64,000 nt of DNA, taken from Variovorax paradoxus. GTDB taxonomy: Bacteria > Pseudomonadota > Gammaproteobacteria > Burkholderiales > Burkholderiaceae_C. The notes below the pieces were generated by a model. It was given only the letters and a program-made list of their open reading frames with translations, ran no database searches and was not told the origin of the DNA. Below, piece after piece: positions 17,572-27,474 of the stretch (the first letter of the stretch is position 1; every line of letters begins with the position of its first letter). The stretch lies in contig NZ_JAGGNU010000020.1 of NCBI RefSeq assembly GCF_018614915.1, positions 91,892-155,891 of the forward strand, in the 5' to 3' direction. Made by a program: the position numbers and the translations under genes.

Positions 17572-19320
17572 TCAGTCTTCCTCGTACCACCGGTCCTTGG
17601 CGAGCATCACGCGATGATGGCCTTGGCCGGACGGCATCATCGGGAAGCAGTTCTCCTGCGGGGCGACCTGCACGTCGAGGAAAAACGGCCCTTCGGATGC
17701 GATGCACTCGGCCAGCGCCTCCGGCAGTTCGGTTGGATCCGCTACGCGCCGCGCTCTCCAGCCGAAGGCCTTGGCCAGCGCAACGAAGTCGGGCAAGGCC
17801 TCGTTCCAGCTGTGGCTCAGCCGATTGCCGTGGTTCAGCTCCTGCCACTGGCGCACCATGCCCATGTAGCCGTTGTTGCAGAGCACGAGCTTCACGGGCG
17901 TTCGGTGCTGCGCGGCCGTGGACAGCTCCTGGATGTTCATGAGCACCGAGGCGTCGCCGCTCACGCACACGACGAGCGCATCCGGATGCGCGATCTGCGC
18001 GCCGATCGCGGCCGGCAGGCCGTAGCCCATGGTGCCGGCGCCGCCCGAAGTGAGCCAGCGGCGCGGACGCTCGAAGCGCAGGTACTGCGCCGCCCACATC
18101 TGGTGCTGGCCGACGTCGGTTGAAACGATCGCGTCGCGGCCTGCGATGGCCCGCTGCAGCGAACGCATCAACTGCTGCGGCAGGATGGCGTCGCGGCGCG
18201 CAGCGAAGTCCAGGCAGCGTTGCCCGCGCCAGCGCTGGATGCGCTGCCACCAGGGAGCCAGACGCTCGGGCGCGAGGCCGTCGAGCGCCGGCAGGGCGAG
18301 CAATGCATCCAGCACCGCGCCGCAGTCGCCGACCAAGGGCGCGTCCACCCGCACCACCTTGTTGATGCTGCCCGGATCGATGTCGATGTGGATCTTGCGC
18401 GCGTGTGGACAGAACTCGTCGAGCTTGCCGGTCACGCGATCATCGAAGCGCGCGCCGACGCAGACCACGAGATCGGCCTCGTGCATCGCGAGATTGGCCT
18501 CCAGCGTGCCGTGCATGCCCAGCATGCCGAGGAAGCGCGGGTCGGAGGCGGGAAAGGCGCCGAGGCCCATCAAGGTCAGCGTGCACGGTGCGTCGAGACG
18601 CTGCACGAGACGCGCGAAGGCCTCGCAGGCGCCGGGGCCGGCGTTGATGAGCCCGCCACCGCCATAAAGAACGGGCCGGCGCGCGGTCGAGAGAAGGTCG
18701 GCGGCGCGCTGCAGGCTGCCGTGCGGCGGCAAGCGCGCGTCCGGGCCGGAGCGCGATGGGCTCGAAGCCGGCTCGCCGGTCAGCGCCGCGAGTTGGACAT
18801 CTTTCGGCACGTCGAGCAGCACCGGCCCCGGGCGCCCGCTGGCGGCGATGCGCAGGGCGCGCCGCACCACGGCCGGAATCTCGTCCACCGCGCGCACCTG
18901 GTGGTTCCACTTGGTCACGGGGCGCGACATGCCCAAGGCATCGCTCTCCTGGAACGCGTTGGTGCCGATCACCGCCGTCGCAACCTGGCCGCTGATGCAC
19001 AGCAGGGGCACCGAGTCGCTGATCGCATCGAGCAGCCCGGTGATCGTATTGCCGACGCCGGGCCCGGAAGTCACGAGCACCACGCCCACGCGGCCGGTGC
19101 TGCGCGCATAACCCTCGGCCGCGTGGACTGCGGCCTGCTCGTGCCGCACTAGTACGTGCCGCAGTCGCGGCTCGCCGTACAGGGCATCGTAGAGCGGCAA
19201 AGCGGCGCCGCCGGGGTAGCCGAAGATCGTGTCGACGCCGCACTCGATCAGGGTATCGAGCAGGGCTTCAGCGCCATTGCGCAGCGAAAGAAGCGTGGGG
19301 ACGGGAGCGGTAGTTTGCAT
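17572..19320 (-). CDS. Acetolactate synthase-like, thiamine-diphosphate enzyme (large subunit type)
   Basis: A 582-residue ThDP enzyme of the IlvB/IlvG/IlvI type, which joins two pyruvates, or pyruvate and 2-ketobutyrate, in branched-chain amino-acid synthesis. The N-terminal Pyr domain has the cofactor-activating Glu in [16 protein letters not shown] and the fingerprint [18 protein letters not shown]. The middle domain has [20 protein letters not shown]. The C-terminal ThDP/Mg motif starts [14 protein letters not shown] and ends at VLCNN. No ilvH/ilvN small-subunit gene is adjacent, so it may be a second, unregulated isozyme. The Lrp/AsnC gene is divergent, 64 bases away, with an inverted repeat between them. 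Another ThDP carboligase or decarboxylase activity is possible. Confidence 0.82.
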   Translation of the reverse strand: MQTTAPVPTLLSLRNGAEALLDTLIECGVDTIFGYPGGAALPLYDALYGEPRLRHVLVRHEQAAVHAAEGYARSTGRVGVVLVTSGPGVGNTITGLLDAISDSVPLLCISGQVATAVIGTNAFQESDALGMSRPVTKWNHQVRAVDEIPAVVRRALRIAASGRPGPVLLDVPKDVQLAALTGEPASSPSRSGPDARLPPHGSLQRAADLLSTARRPVLYGGGGLINAGPGACEAFARLVQRLDAPCTLTLMGLGAFPASDPRFLGMLGMHGTLEANLAMHEADLVVCVGARFDDRVTGKLDEFCPHARKIHIDIDPGSINKVVRVDAPLVGDCGAVLDALLALPALDGLAPERLAPWWQRIQRWRGQRCLDFAARRDAILPQQLMRSLQRAIAGRDAIVSTDVGQHQMWAAQYLRFERPRRWLTSGGAGTMGYGLPAAIGAQIAHPDALVVCVSGDASVLMNIQELSTAAQHRTPVKLVLCNNGYMGMVRQWQELNHGNRLSHSWNEALPDFVALAKAFGWRARRVADPTELPEALAECIASEGPFFLDVQVAPQENCFPMMPSGQGHHRVMLAKDRWYEED

Positions 19321-19350
19321 GCACCGATTCTTCCGGTTTCAGTGCAGAAT

Positions 19351-19371
19351 TTGCTTCGTTCTTTCAAGCAA
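19351..19371. promoter_or_regulatory. Inverted repeat between the acetolactate-synthase-like and Lrp/AsnC genes
   Basis: TTGCTT (19351-19356) and AAGCAA (19366-19371) form a perfect repeat with a nine-base AT-rich spacer. It sits in the middle of a 64-base divergent gap. Size and AT-rich centre fit an Lrp/AsnC-family operator, so the regulator at 19385 probably controls itself and the facing gene. Confidence 0.55.
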
Positions 19372-19384
19372 CTATGCCGATTCA

Positions 19385-19879
19385 ATGAAGATCAATCGCC
19401 AAAACAAGAAAAACTACGAAGATTTGTTCGACAGGTTTGACATGGCGATCCTGCGCGTCCTGCTGCACGACTCGCGCAAGACGCTGCAGGAGATCGGCGC
19501 CGAGGTGGGGCTGTCGCCGACGAGCTGCTGGACGCGCATCAAGAAGCTCGAAGCGCAGGAGGTGATCAAGCGCTACACGGTCGATCTGGATGCTGGGAAG
19601 CTCGGCTACCACGATTCGGTGATCGTGCAACTCACGCTGGAGAGCCACAACGACGAGACGCTCTACGAGTTTGGCCGCGTGCTCGCCACCATTCCGGAGA
19701 TCCAGGAGGCCTATCTGGTTTCGGGCGACTACGACTACTACATCCGCATCGCGGTGCGCGACACGCGCGACTACGAGCGCCTGTTGCGCGAAAAGCTCTA
19801 CAAGATTCCGGGCATCCGCCACAGCCAGTCGCACTTCGTGCTGCGCGTGCTCAAGGAAGCGAGCGTGCCACTGGCCTGA
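19385..19879 (+). CDS. Lrp/AsnC-family transcriptional regulator
   Basis: A 164-residue protein with an N-terminal winged helix-turn-helix (FDMAILRVLLHDSRKTLQEIGAEVGLSPTS...TRIKKLEAQEVIKRY, given here in parts) and a C-terminal RAM ligand domain (YLVSGDYDYYIRIAVRDTRD). Feast/famine regulators form octamers and sense amino acids. The first 15 residues are unusually polar and basic (MKINRQNKKNYEDLF), ahead of the usual start of the DNA-binding helix. The effector is probably a branched-chain or related amino acid, judging from the facing acetolactate-synthase-like gene. A strong terminator follows. Confidence 0.92.
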   Translation: MKINRQNKKNYEDLFDRFDMAILRVLLHDSRKTLQEIGAEVGLSPTSCWTRIKKLEAQEVIKRYTVDLDAGKLGYHDSVIVQLTLESHNDETLYEFGRVLATIPEIQEAYLVSGDYDYYIRIAVRDTRDYERLLREKLYKIPGIRHSQSHFVLRVLKEASVPLA

Positions 19880-19892
19880 ACGCCCGGGAAAG

Positions 19893-19927
19893 AAAAAGCC
19901 CGCCCTCTCGCGAGGGCGGGCTTTTTT
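19893..19927. terminator. Bidirectional intrinsic terminator
   Basis: AAAAAGCCCGCCCTC (19893-19907) pairs with GAGGGCGGGCTTTTT (19912-19926) around the loop TCGC. A-run and T-run on the two sides let it serve both the Lrp gene and the convergent DEAD-box gene. Confidence 0.93.
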
Positions 19928-19961
19928 GCCGCGTGCGCAGCGGCCTCCGGGCCGCAGGCGC

Positions 19962-21797
19962 TCAGCGGGTTGGCTTGAATGCGCGCCGTTGCGCGTCGCG
20001 GGGCACGAACACCTTGCCGCCGCCATGCCCGCCAGCGTTGCCGCGAGGCGCGAAACCGTCGCCGCGACCCGCGCCCGCTGCACCGCCGCGCGGTGCGCTG
20101 TCGCCCCAGCCGGGCTTGCGGCCATAGCCGGCAGCGTCGTCGCGACCGCCGCCGAAGCCTGCGTTGTCCCGGTTCTGGAACCCGCGGGGCGCCGGTGCGC
20201 CGGGGCCGCCGCGTGCCGGACCGCGGTCATTGAAACCGCTGGCGCCCGCATAGCCGCCTGCCGGGCCGCCGCGATGACCGCCACCACCGCCAAACTTGCG
20301 GTCGCGCGAATGGTTGTCACGGCTGTCACGGCTGTCGCGGCCGCGGAAGTCGCCTTGCGGGCGCGACTGAGGCGCGCGCTGCTGCGGCTCGAGGCCCGGA
20401 ATTACTTCGGACTTGAACTGCTGGCGGCTGTACGACTCGATGTCGAAGATCTTGCGGCGGTCGCGGAACTCGGCAAAGGTCACGGCCAGGCCGTCGCGCC
20501 CTGCCCGGCCGGTGCGGCCGATGCGGTGGGTGTAGTCCTCGGCCTTCATCGGCAGGCCGAAGTTGAAGACGTGCGTGATGGTCGGGACGTCGATGCCGCG
20601 GGCGGCGACGTCGGTGGCCACGAGGATCTGCACCTGGCCCTGGCGCAGCGCCATCAGCCGGCGATTGCGCAGGCCCTGGCTCAGCGCACCGTGCAGCGCA
20701 ACGGCGCTGAAGCCGTCCTGCTGCAGATCGTTGGCGAGGCCGTCGCATTCGACCTGCGTGCTCGCGAACACGATGGCCTGGTTGATGGTGGTGTCGCGCA
20801 GCCAGTGGTCGAGCAGCTTGCGCTTGTGCTGGCTGTTGTCAGCCCAGAACAGGGCCTGCTTGATATTGGCGTGCTTTTCCTGCGGACTGTCGATGGTCAC
20901 GCGCTGCGGCTCGCGCATCACGCGCTGGGCCAGCTGCTGGATGCGCGGCGCGAAGGTCGCGCTGAACATCATGGTCTGCTGGCGCTCGATGGTGAGCTGG
21001 TTGACTTCGGCGAGGTCGTCCGAGAAGCCGAGGTCGAGCATGCGGTCGGCCTCGTCGACGACGAGGAACTTGACTTGGTCGAGCTTGATCTGCATCGAGC
21101 GCTGCAGGTCGAGCAGACGGCCCGGCGTGGCGACCACGAGGTCGGCGTTCTGCAGCTTGGCGATCTGCAACTGGTAGGGCATGCCGCCCACCACGTTGGC
21201 GATGCGCAGGCCGCGGCAATGGCGGACCAGGTCGATGGCGTCATGCGCCACCTGTTGTGCGAGTTCGCGCGTGGGGCACAGGATCAGCGCGCCGGGTGTG
21301 GCCGCCTTGAAATGGCGCGCGTTGGTCGGGTCCTTGCGCTTGGGCTTCTTGAGCGGCGCTTCGCCGCGGGCAGCGGCTTCGGCGGCCAGGCGCTGGAACT
21401 CGGCCTTGGCCGCAGCTTCGGCTTCGGCCTGGCGCTGCAGCAGGGTGTGCAGCACGGGCAGCAGGAAGGCGGCGGTCTTGCCGCTGCCGGTCTGGCTCGA
21501 CACCATCAGGTCGACGAAGCGCGTAGCGCCGTCGGCTTGGCCGCTGGCCGTCATGGCGCGCGGGATCACCTGCTCCTGCACGGTGGTCGGCTGGGTGAAG
21601 CCGAGGTCGTCGACCGCGGCGATCAGCTCGGGCGCGAGGCCGAGCTTGATGAAGCCGCTGGGCTGCTTCGGCTCAGGGGTTTCGACGGCGTCGAGCGCCT
21701 CGAAGGAAGTGGTTTCGCCGGTGGTGGCGAATTCGTCGGATTGCGCAGGCGCGAAGTCGCCCTGCGCTTCAAAAGCGTCGGTCATTAGAAATTTCAT
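19962..21797 (-). CDS. DEAD-box RNA helicase with RGG-rich tail
   Basis: A 611-residue helicase. Motifs in order: Q motif (FTQPTTVQEQVIP), motif I (SSQTGSGKTAAF), Ia (PTRELAQQV), Ib (TPGRLLDL), II (VVDEADRMLDLGF), III (MFSATF), IV (AIVFASTQ), V (ATDVAARGIDVP) and VI (HRIGRTGRAGRDG). Between motifs I and Ia is a charged insert rich in Ala, Glu and Lys. The last ~150 residues are a low-complexity Gly/Arg/Asp tail with repeated RGG and GG units, an RNA-binding extension common in RhlE-like betaproteobacterial helicases. Expected roles are ribosome assembly, mRNA decay and cold adaptation. The start could be ATG 21797 or ATG 21785 (MTDAFE); neither has a clear Shine-Dalgarno sequence. Confidence 0.93.
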   Translation of the reverse strand: MKFLMTDAFEAQGDFAPAQSDEFATTGETTSFEALDAVETPEPKQPSGFIKLGLAPELIAAVDDLGFTQPTTVQEQVIPRAMTASGQADGATRFVDLMVSSQTGSGKTAAFLLPVLHTLLQRQAEAEAAAKAEFQRLAAEAAARGEAPLKKPKRKDPTNARHFKAATPGALILCPTRELAQQVAHDAIDLVRHCRGLRIANVVGGMPYQLQIAKLQNADLVVATPGRLLDLQRSMQIKLDQVKFLVVDEADRMLDLGFSDDLAEVNQLTIERQQTMMFSATFAPRIQQLAQRVMREPQRVTIDSPQEKHANIKQALFWADNSQHKRKLLDHWLRDTTINQAIVFASTQVECDGLANDLQQDGFSAVALHGALSQGLRNRRLMALRQGQVQILVATDVAARGIDVPTITHVFNFGLPMKAEDYTHRIGRTGRAGRDGLAVTFAEFRDRRKIFDIESYSRQQFKSEVIPGLEPQQRAPQSRPQGDFRGRDSRDSRDNHSRDRKFGGGGGHRGGPAGGYAGASGFNDRGPARGGPGAPAPRGFQNRDNAGFGGGRDDAAGYGRKPGWGDSAPRGGAAGAGRGDGFAPRGNAGGHGGGKVFVPRDAQRRAFKPTR

Positions 21798-21801
21798 ACG
21801 C

Positions 21802-21824
21802 GAGCGCTGCCGTGGGCGGCGCTC
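21802..21824 (-). other. Hairpin directly in front of the DEAD-box helicase start codon
   Basis: GAGCGC (21802-21807) pairs with GCGCTC (21819-21824), a T-G pair follows, and GCC (21809-21811) pairs with GGC (21815-21817). This gives a ten-pair stem with a three-base loop. It ends four bases before the ATG at 21797, exactly where a ribosome-binding site would be expected. Confidence 0.6.
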
Positions 21825-22006
21825 CGTCGGGTGGTGAAAACATCAACCATCCAACGACATTTCAGCAAGGACTTTCGTCTGTGCTGCGGCCCATTCAAAG
21901 GGGCGCGGTGTGCAAGATAGGGAGATGCGAGAAACGCTGCCCTACTGTCTTGTCTCGACTCGCCGGCAGCGAAGCCATCGATTATCGCACGGCCTCGGGG
22001 TTTTAC

Positions 22007-22603
22007 CTAATCCCCGATGCGCAGGAAGGTATCGCGGTAGTGCGCGAGCTCCTCGATCGACTCATGGACGTCGGCCAGCGCGGTGTGCGCCTGCTGCTTC
22101 TTGAAGGCGTTGTAGGCCGCCGGCTTCCAGCGCTTGGCCAGTTCCTTGAGGGTGCTGACATCGAGGTTCCGGTAGTGGAAGTAGGCCTCCAGCTTCGGCA
22201 TGTACTTGACCAGAAAGCGCCGGTCCTGGCCGATGGTGTTGCCGCACATCGGCGAGCCGTTTTTTGGGATGTAGCGCGCGACGAACTCGAGCAATTGCAG
22301 CTCGGCCGTGGCCTCGTCCAGGGTGGAGGACTTGACCTTGTCGATCAGCCCGCTGCGGCCGTGCGTTCCCTTGTTCCACGAATCCATGCCGTCGAGCACC
22401 TCGTCGCTCTGGTGGATGACGAGCACGGGGCCATCGATGCGCGGCACGAGCTCGGGGCCGGTCACGACGACGGCGATCTCGAGCAGGCGCTCTTTTTCGG
22501 GGTCGAGCCCGCTCATTTCACAGTCCAGCCAGACGAGGTTCTGGTCGCTCTTCTTGAGGGTGGTGAGGGGCACGGGCGCGGCCGGGGCTGTGGAATCTGA
22601 CAT
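22007..22603 (-). CDS. orn: Oligoribonuclease
   Basis: A 198-residue DEDDh exonuclease that degrades two- to five-base RNAs, including pGpG from cyclic-di-GMP turnover. The acidic residues are visible: D and E in [20 protein letters not shown] in [15 protein letters not shown], and H plus D in [15 protein letters not shown]. Compared with E. coli Orn (181 residues) it has a ~20-residue Pro/Ala/Thr-rich N-terminal addition, common in Comamonadaceae. The start is ATG 22603. It diverges from the M48 protease gene with a 64-base gap. Confidence 0.95.
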   Translation of the reverse strand: MSDSTAPAAPVPLTTLKKSDQNLVWLDCEMSGLDPEKERLLEIAVVVTGPELVPRIDGPVLVIHQSDEVLDGMDSWNKGTHGRSGLIDKVKSSTLDEATAELQLLEFVARYIPKNGSPMCGNTIGQDRRFLVKYMPKLEAYFHYRNLDVSTLKELAKRWKPAAYNAFKKQQAHTALADVHESIEELAHYRDTFLRIGD

Positions 22604-22667
22604 CGGGCCATTGTCGTCGATGACCCTGTGCGCGAACGGCGGGCGTGCGGGCTAAACTCGCCTCGCC

Positions 22668-23927
22668 ATGCCCGCCTCCCTCCTCCTTACCTTTGCGTTC
22701 GCCTTCGCCCTGGCCGCCGGCCTCGTTGTCAAGCTCTGGCTTGCCACACGGCAGGTGCGCCACGTGGCACGCCACCGCGATGCGGTGCCTGCGGCCTTCG
22801 AGCAGGCCATCACGCTTGCAGCACACCAGAAGGCAGCCGACTACACGGTGGCGAAGACCCGCTTCGGTCTGCTCGAAATGGCATGGAGCGCGACGCTGCT
22901 GCTGTGCTGGACCTTGCTGGGCGGACTCGACTTCCTCAACAAGCTGCTGATCGACTGGATGGGCGGCGGCATGCTGCAGCAGCTCGCGCTGCTCGCCGCC
23001 TTCGCGCTGATCAGCGGCCTGCTCGAACTCCCCTTGACGCTCTGGCAGACCTTCAGGCTAGAGGAGCGCTTCGGTTTTAACAAGATGACCTGGCGGCTGT
23101 GGCTGCTCGACGCCGTCAAGTCGCTGCTGCTGGGCGCGCTGATCGGCTTGCCCATCGCTGCGCTGATTCTCTGGCTGATGGGAGCGGCCGGCAGCCTGTG
23201 GTGGCTGTGGGCCTGGGGTGCCTGGATGGCATTCAACCTGCTGCTGATGCTGGTCTATCCGACCTTCATCGCGCCGCTCTTCAACAAGTTCAAGCCGTTG
23301 GACGACGCCGCGCTCCGGTCGCGCCTCAACGCGCTGATGCAGCGTTGCGGCTTCGCAGCCAAGGGCCTGTTCGTGATGGACGGCAGCACGCGCAGTGCGC
23401 ATGCCAACGCCTATTTCACCGGCTTCGGCGCCAGCAAGCGCGTGGTCTTCTACGACACGCTGCTGCGCCAGCTCAACGCCGGCGAGGTGGAGGCGGTTCT
23501 CGCGCACGAGCTGGGCCACTTCAAGCACCGGCACGTCGTGAAACGCATGGCCGCGATGTTCGCGCTGAGCCTGGCCGGCTTCGCGCTGCTGGGCTGGCTG
23601 TCGTTGCATTCGTGGTTCTATGTCGGGCTGGGCGTACAGCCCAACATGACGGCGCCCAACGATGCGCTCGCCATTCTTCTTTTCATGCTGGCGGCGCCGG
23701 TGTTCGGCTTCTTCGTCGCGCCGCTGCCGGTTCGCATTTCGCGCAAGCACGAGTTCGAGGCCGATGCCTATGCGATCGCGCAGACCAGCGGTGCCGACCT
23801 CTCGGCGGCACTGCTCAAGCTCTACCAGGACAATGCCTCGACGCTGACGCCCGACCCGGTGTTCGTCAAGTTCTACTACTCGCACCCACCCGCCTCCGAG
23901 CGCCTTGCGCGCATGGCCGCGGGATGA
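22668..23927 (+). CDS. M48 zinc metalloprotease, Ste24/CAAX-protease type
   Basis: A 419-residue integral membrane protease. The zinc site HELGH lies at about residues 280-284 in VLAHELGHFKHRH, and the third ligand is in KHEFEADAYAI. It has about seven membrane segments, including a Trp-rich pair (LWWLWAWGAWMAFNLLL) and hydrophobic runs on either side of the active site. The soluble LFVMDGSTRSAHANAYFTG block is typical of full-length Ste24 relatives rather than HtpX, which is shorter. In bacteria it probably works in membrane-protein quality control. The start is ATG 22668. The pterin dehydratase gene begins 13 bases after the stop. Confidence 0.9.
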   Translation: MPASLLLTFAFAFALAAGLVVKLWLATRQVRHVARHRDAVPAAFEQAITLAAHQKAADYTVAKTRFGLLEMAWSATLLLCWTLLGGLDFLNKLLIDWMGGGMLQQLALLAAFALISGLLELPLTLWQTFRLEERFGFNKMTWRLWLLDAVKSLLLGALIGLPIAALILWLMGAAGSLWWLWAWGAWMAFNLLLMLVYPTFIAPLFNKFKPLDDAALRSRLNALMQRCGFAAKGLFVMDGSTRSAHANAYFTGFGASKRVVFYDTLLRQLNAGEVEAVLAHELGHFKHRHVVKRMAAMFALSLAGFALLGWLSLHSWFYVGLGVQPNMTAPNDALAILLFMLAAPVFGFFVAPLPVRISRKHEFEADAYAIAQTSGADLSAALLKLYQDNASTLTPDPVFVKFYYSHPPASERLARMAAG

Positions 23928-23940
23928 TTGAAAGTCGCCC

Positions 23941-24282
23941 ATGAGCAGCATGTTCAAACCCAAGGACTGGAAGAAGCACGCGCGCCGCGCGCTGAGCGCC
24001 ACCGAGATCGTGGCCAGCCTGGCGCGGCTGGAGGGCTGGAAGCTGACGGGCGACGGAGCCGATGTCGCGATCGAGAAGACCTTCACCTTCGCGAACTATT
24101 TCGAGACCATCGCCTTCGTGAACGCACTGGCTTTCATCGCGCACACGCAAGACCATCACCCTGACCTTTCGGTTCACTACAACCGCTGCGTCGTGCGCTT
24201 CAACACGCACGACGTGGGCGGCATATCGGCCACGGATTTCGACTGCGCGACGCAGGCGGATGCCTTGCTGGCAACGGCCTGA
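23941..24282 (+). CDS. phhB: Pterin-4a-carbinolamine dehydratase
   Basis: A 113-residue protein of the PCD/DCoH family that dehydrates 4a-hydroxytetrahydrobiopterin after aromatic amino-acid hydroxylation. The conserved block HTQDHHPDLSVHYN carries the two catalytic His, and VVRFNTHDVGGIS completes the fold. The Trp of LEGWKL is also conserved. ATG 23941 is used; ATG 23950 is possible. No phenylalanine hydroxylase gene is adjacent, so it either serves one elsewhere or has another pterin-linked role. Confidence 0.9.
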   Translation: MSSMFKPKDWKKHARRALSATEIVASLARLEGWKLTGDGADVAIEKTFTFANYFETIAFVNALAFIAHTQDHHPDLSVHYNRCVVRFNTHDVGGISATDFDCATQADALLATA

Positions 24283-24294
24283 GCCCGATGGAAC

Positions 24295-25242
24295 GTGCCC
24301 TTGGCTAAGCAACGCAGCGGCGCTGCGGGCGCCGCATTGCGCGACGGACTCGTCGTTGCCAGCCACGGGCGCCATTGCCTCGTCGAAACGCCCGGTGGCG
24401 AACGGCTGATCTGCCACCCGCGCGGAAAGAAAAGCCAGGCCGTGGTGGGCGACCGGGTGCGCTGGCTGGCCAGCGAAGACGAAGGCACCATCGAGCAGGT
24501 GCAGGCGCGAAAGAACCTGTTCTACCGTCAGGACGAGATTCGCACCAAGTCCTTCGCTGCCAATCTCGACCAGGTGCTCATCCTGATCGCGGCCGAACCC
24601 GAGTTCTCCGAAACCCAACTGGCGCGTGCGCTGATCGCGGCGGCGGCAGAACGCATCGCGCCCATCATCGCGCTCAACAAGAGCGACGTCGTCGCGCCCT
24701 TCGAGCGGGCCTGGGCCAGGCTGGCGCCCTACCGCCGCATGCACCATGGCGTGCTGCCGCTGTCGCTCAAGGCCTCGCCCGAAGCCGACCGCGCGACCTT
24801 GATGAAATTGCTGGCAGGCAAGACCACCCTGGTGCTCGGCCCGTCGGGCGCCGGCAAGAGCACTCTCACCAACCTGCTGGTGCCCGGCGCGCTGGCCTCG
24901 ACGGCCGAGATCTCGCAGGCGCTCAACTCGGGCAAGCACACCACGACCAGCACTACGTGGTACTGGGTGGACGATGCGCGGACCACGGCGCTGATCGATT
25001 CGCCGGGCTTCCAGGAATTCGGGCTGAACCACATCGAGGCGATGCAACTCGCGCACCTGATGCCCGACATCGCCGAACACGCCACGGCCTGCAAGTTCTA
25101 CAACTGCACGCATCTGCACGAGCCGGGCTGCGGCGTGATCGCGCAGGTGGAGTCGCCCGGCCATCCGGGTGCGATCAGCCCGTCCCGCTACCGGATCTAT
25201 GGCGAGCTGTTCGCCGAACTGAGCCAGCCCCGCTACAAATGA
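24295..25242 (+). CDS. rsgA: Ribosome small-subunit GTPase RsgA
   Basis: A 315-residue circularly permuted GTPase for late 30S assembly. The N-terminal OB fold covers roughly residues 15-85. The GTPase motifs appear in permuted order: G4 (ALNKSDVV), then G1 (LGPSGAGKSTLTN), then G3 (LIDSPGFQEFG). The C-terminal zinc site is ACKFYNCTHLHEPGC, with three Cys and one His. The start is uncertain: GTG 24295 gives MPLAKQRS, and TTG 24301 gives MAKQRS. A six-codon ATG frame (24288-24308) overlaps both. The next gene overlaps its stop by four bases (ATGA). Confidence 0.94.
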   Translation: MPLAKQRSGAAGAALRDGLVVASHGRHCLVETPGGERLICHPRGKKSQAVVGDRVRWLASEDEGTIEQVQARKNLFYRQDEIRTKSFAANLDQVLILIAAEPEFSETQLARALIAAAAERIAPIIALNKSDVVAPFERAWARLAPYRRMHHGVLPLSLKASPEADRATLMKLLAGKTTLVLGPSGAGKSTLTNLLVPGALASTAEISQALNSGKHTTTSTTWYWVDDARTTALIDSPGFQEFGLNHIEAMQLAHLMPDIAEHATACKFYNCTHLHEPGCGVIAQVESPGHPGAISPSRYRIYGELFAELSQPRYK

Positions 25243-26360
25243 AGGTGCTGCTGTATTCCCACGTGTTCCATCCATCTGTGGGCGGGGTCGAGACCGTATC
25301 GCTCGCGCTCGTCGAAGGTTTTGTGGCAAAGGGGGTCGACTGCAAGGTGGTCACACAGACGCCCGCCGAGAATGGCGCGCAGTTCCCGTTCGAGGTAATT
25401 CGTCAGCCGGCCGGCGCGCGCGTGCGCGAACTCCTGCGCTGGGCGGACGTGGTGCTTTTCAACGGCGCGAGCCTAGCGCTCCAACCCTGGGTCATGGCCT
25501 ACCGCAAGCCATTCGTCTGGGTCCACGTCGGCTACCAGGCCTCCTGCATCGACGGCGCCGGCTGGGTCGATGGCGCGCCGGCGCCGCTCGATCCGATGGC
25601 GTCCTTTCTCTTCCACGCGCGAAGAAGCGGCTATGCGCGCGGACTGAAGGGTGGCATGAAGCTGCTGCTGCGGCGCGGCATCGCCAAGTTCGCCGTCACC
25701 CGCAATGTGGCCATCACGCAGTGGATGAACAAGACCCTGTCGCTGCCGCGGCAGGTGCAGATCTACAACCCTTTCCCGATCGAGCGCTTCCATGCCGCCG
25801 ATCGTGAAGACCCCGAATACGAGTTCTTCTACATGGGAAGACTGGTGCAGGAAAAAGGCGTCGACACCCTGATCCGCGCCTTCGCCAAGGTTGCGCAGCG
25901 CAGCGCAGGAGCGCCGCGCCTCCTGCTCATCGGCGACGGCAGCGCCCGCCCCGACATCGAGCGCCTGGTCGCCGAGTCGGGACTCGCGGCGTCCGTTGTC
26001 TTTGTCGGCGCGCAATCGGGCCCGGCGCTGGTCGACTGGGTCTCGAAGGGAATGATCGGCGTGATCCCTTCCGCCTGGTATGAGCCGATGGGCGGCGTCG
26101 CCGTGGAGCTGCTTGCAGCCGGCAAGAGCTTGATCGTGTCGGCCCAGGGCGGGCTTGCCGAATGCGTGGGCGATGCGGGCCTGGTGTTTCCGAACGGCGA
26201 CGACGAGGCGCTGGCCGCGCAGATGCTGCGCGTGCTGAACGACCCGGCCCTGCGGGCGACACAATCGACCAACGCACGCGAACGCGCGAAGAGCTTCTTG
26301 CCCACGCGCTTCGTCGATCAATACATCGTTTTGCTGAAGGAAGTGTCGGGCAAGGCCTGA
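25239..26360 (+). CDS. Glycosyltransferase family 4
   Basis: A 373-residue GT-B glycosyltransferase. The N-terminal domain begins MKVLLYSHVFHPSVGGVETV, with the Gly-rich loop of family 4. The C-terminal nucleotide-sugar domain has YMGRLVQEKGVDTLIRAF, LLIGDGSARPDIE and the EPMGGVAVELLAAGKSLIV block, which carries the second Glu of the EX7E motif. There is no membrane segment. It is translationally coupled to rsgA by an ATGA overlap, an unusual partner, and no other polysaccharide gene is next to it. Donor and acceptor are unknown. Confidence 0.88.
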   Translation: MKVLLYSHVFHPSVGGVETVSLALVEGFVAKGVDCKVVTQTPAENGAQFPFEVIRQPAGARVRELLRWADVVLFNGASLALQPWVMAYRKPFVWVHVGYQASCIDGAGWVDGAPAPLDPMASFLFHARRSGYARGLKGGMKLLLRRGIAKFAVTRNVAITQWMNKTLSLPRQVQIYNPFPIERFHAADREDPEYEFFYMGRLVQEKGVDTLIRAFAKVAQRSAGAPRLLLIGDGSARPDIERLVAESGLAASVVFVGAQSGPALVDWVSKGMIGVIPSAWYEPMGGVAVELLAAGKSLIVSAQGGLAECVGDAGLVFPNGDDEALAAQMLRVLNDPALRATQSTNARERAKSFLPTRFVDQYIVLLKEVSGKA

Positions 26361-26376
26361 GCACCCCGCAAGAAGC

Positions 26377-27456
<1,080 letters not shown>

Positions 27457-27474
27457 AGATCCGGCCGGTCAGGC

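Noticed and set aside
16198..18123. 641-codon plus-strand open frame opposite the dehydrogenase and synthase genes
   Set aside because: It is a shadow of two well-supported minus-strand genes and even crosses the gap between them.
24288..24308. Six-codon upstream frame at the rsgA start
   Set aside because: It overlaps the likely GTG start and codes only MERALG. There is no evidence that it is translated, so it is not listed as a gene.
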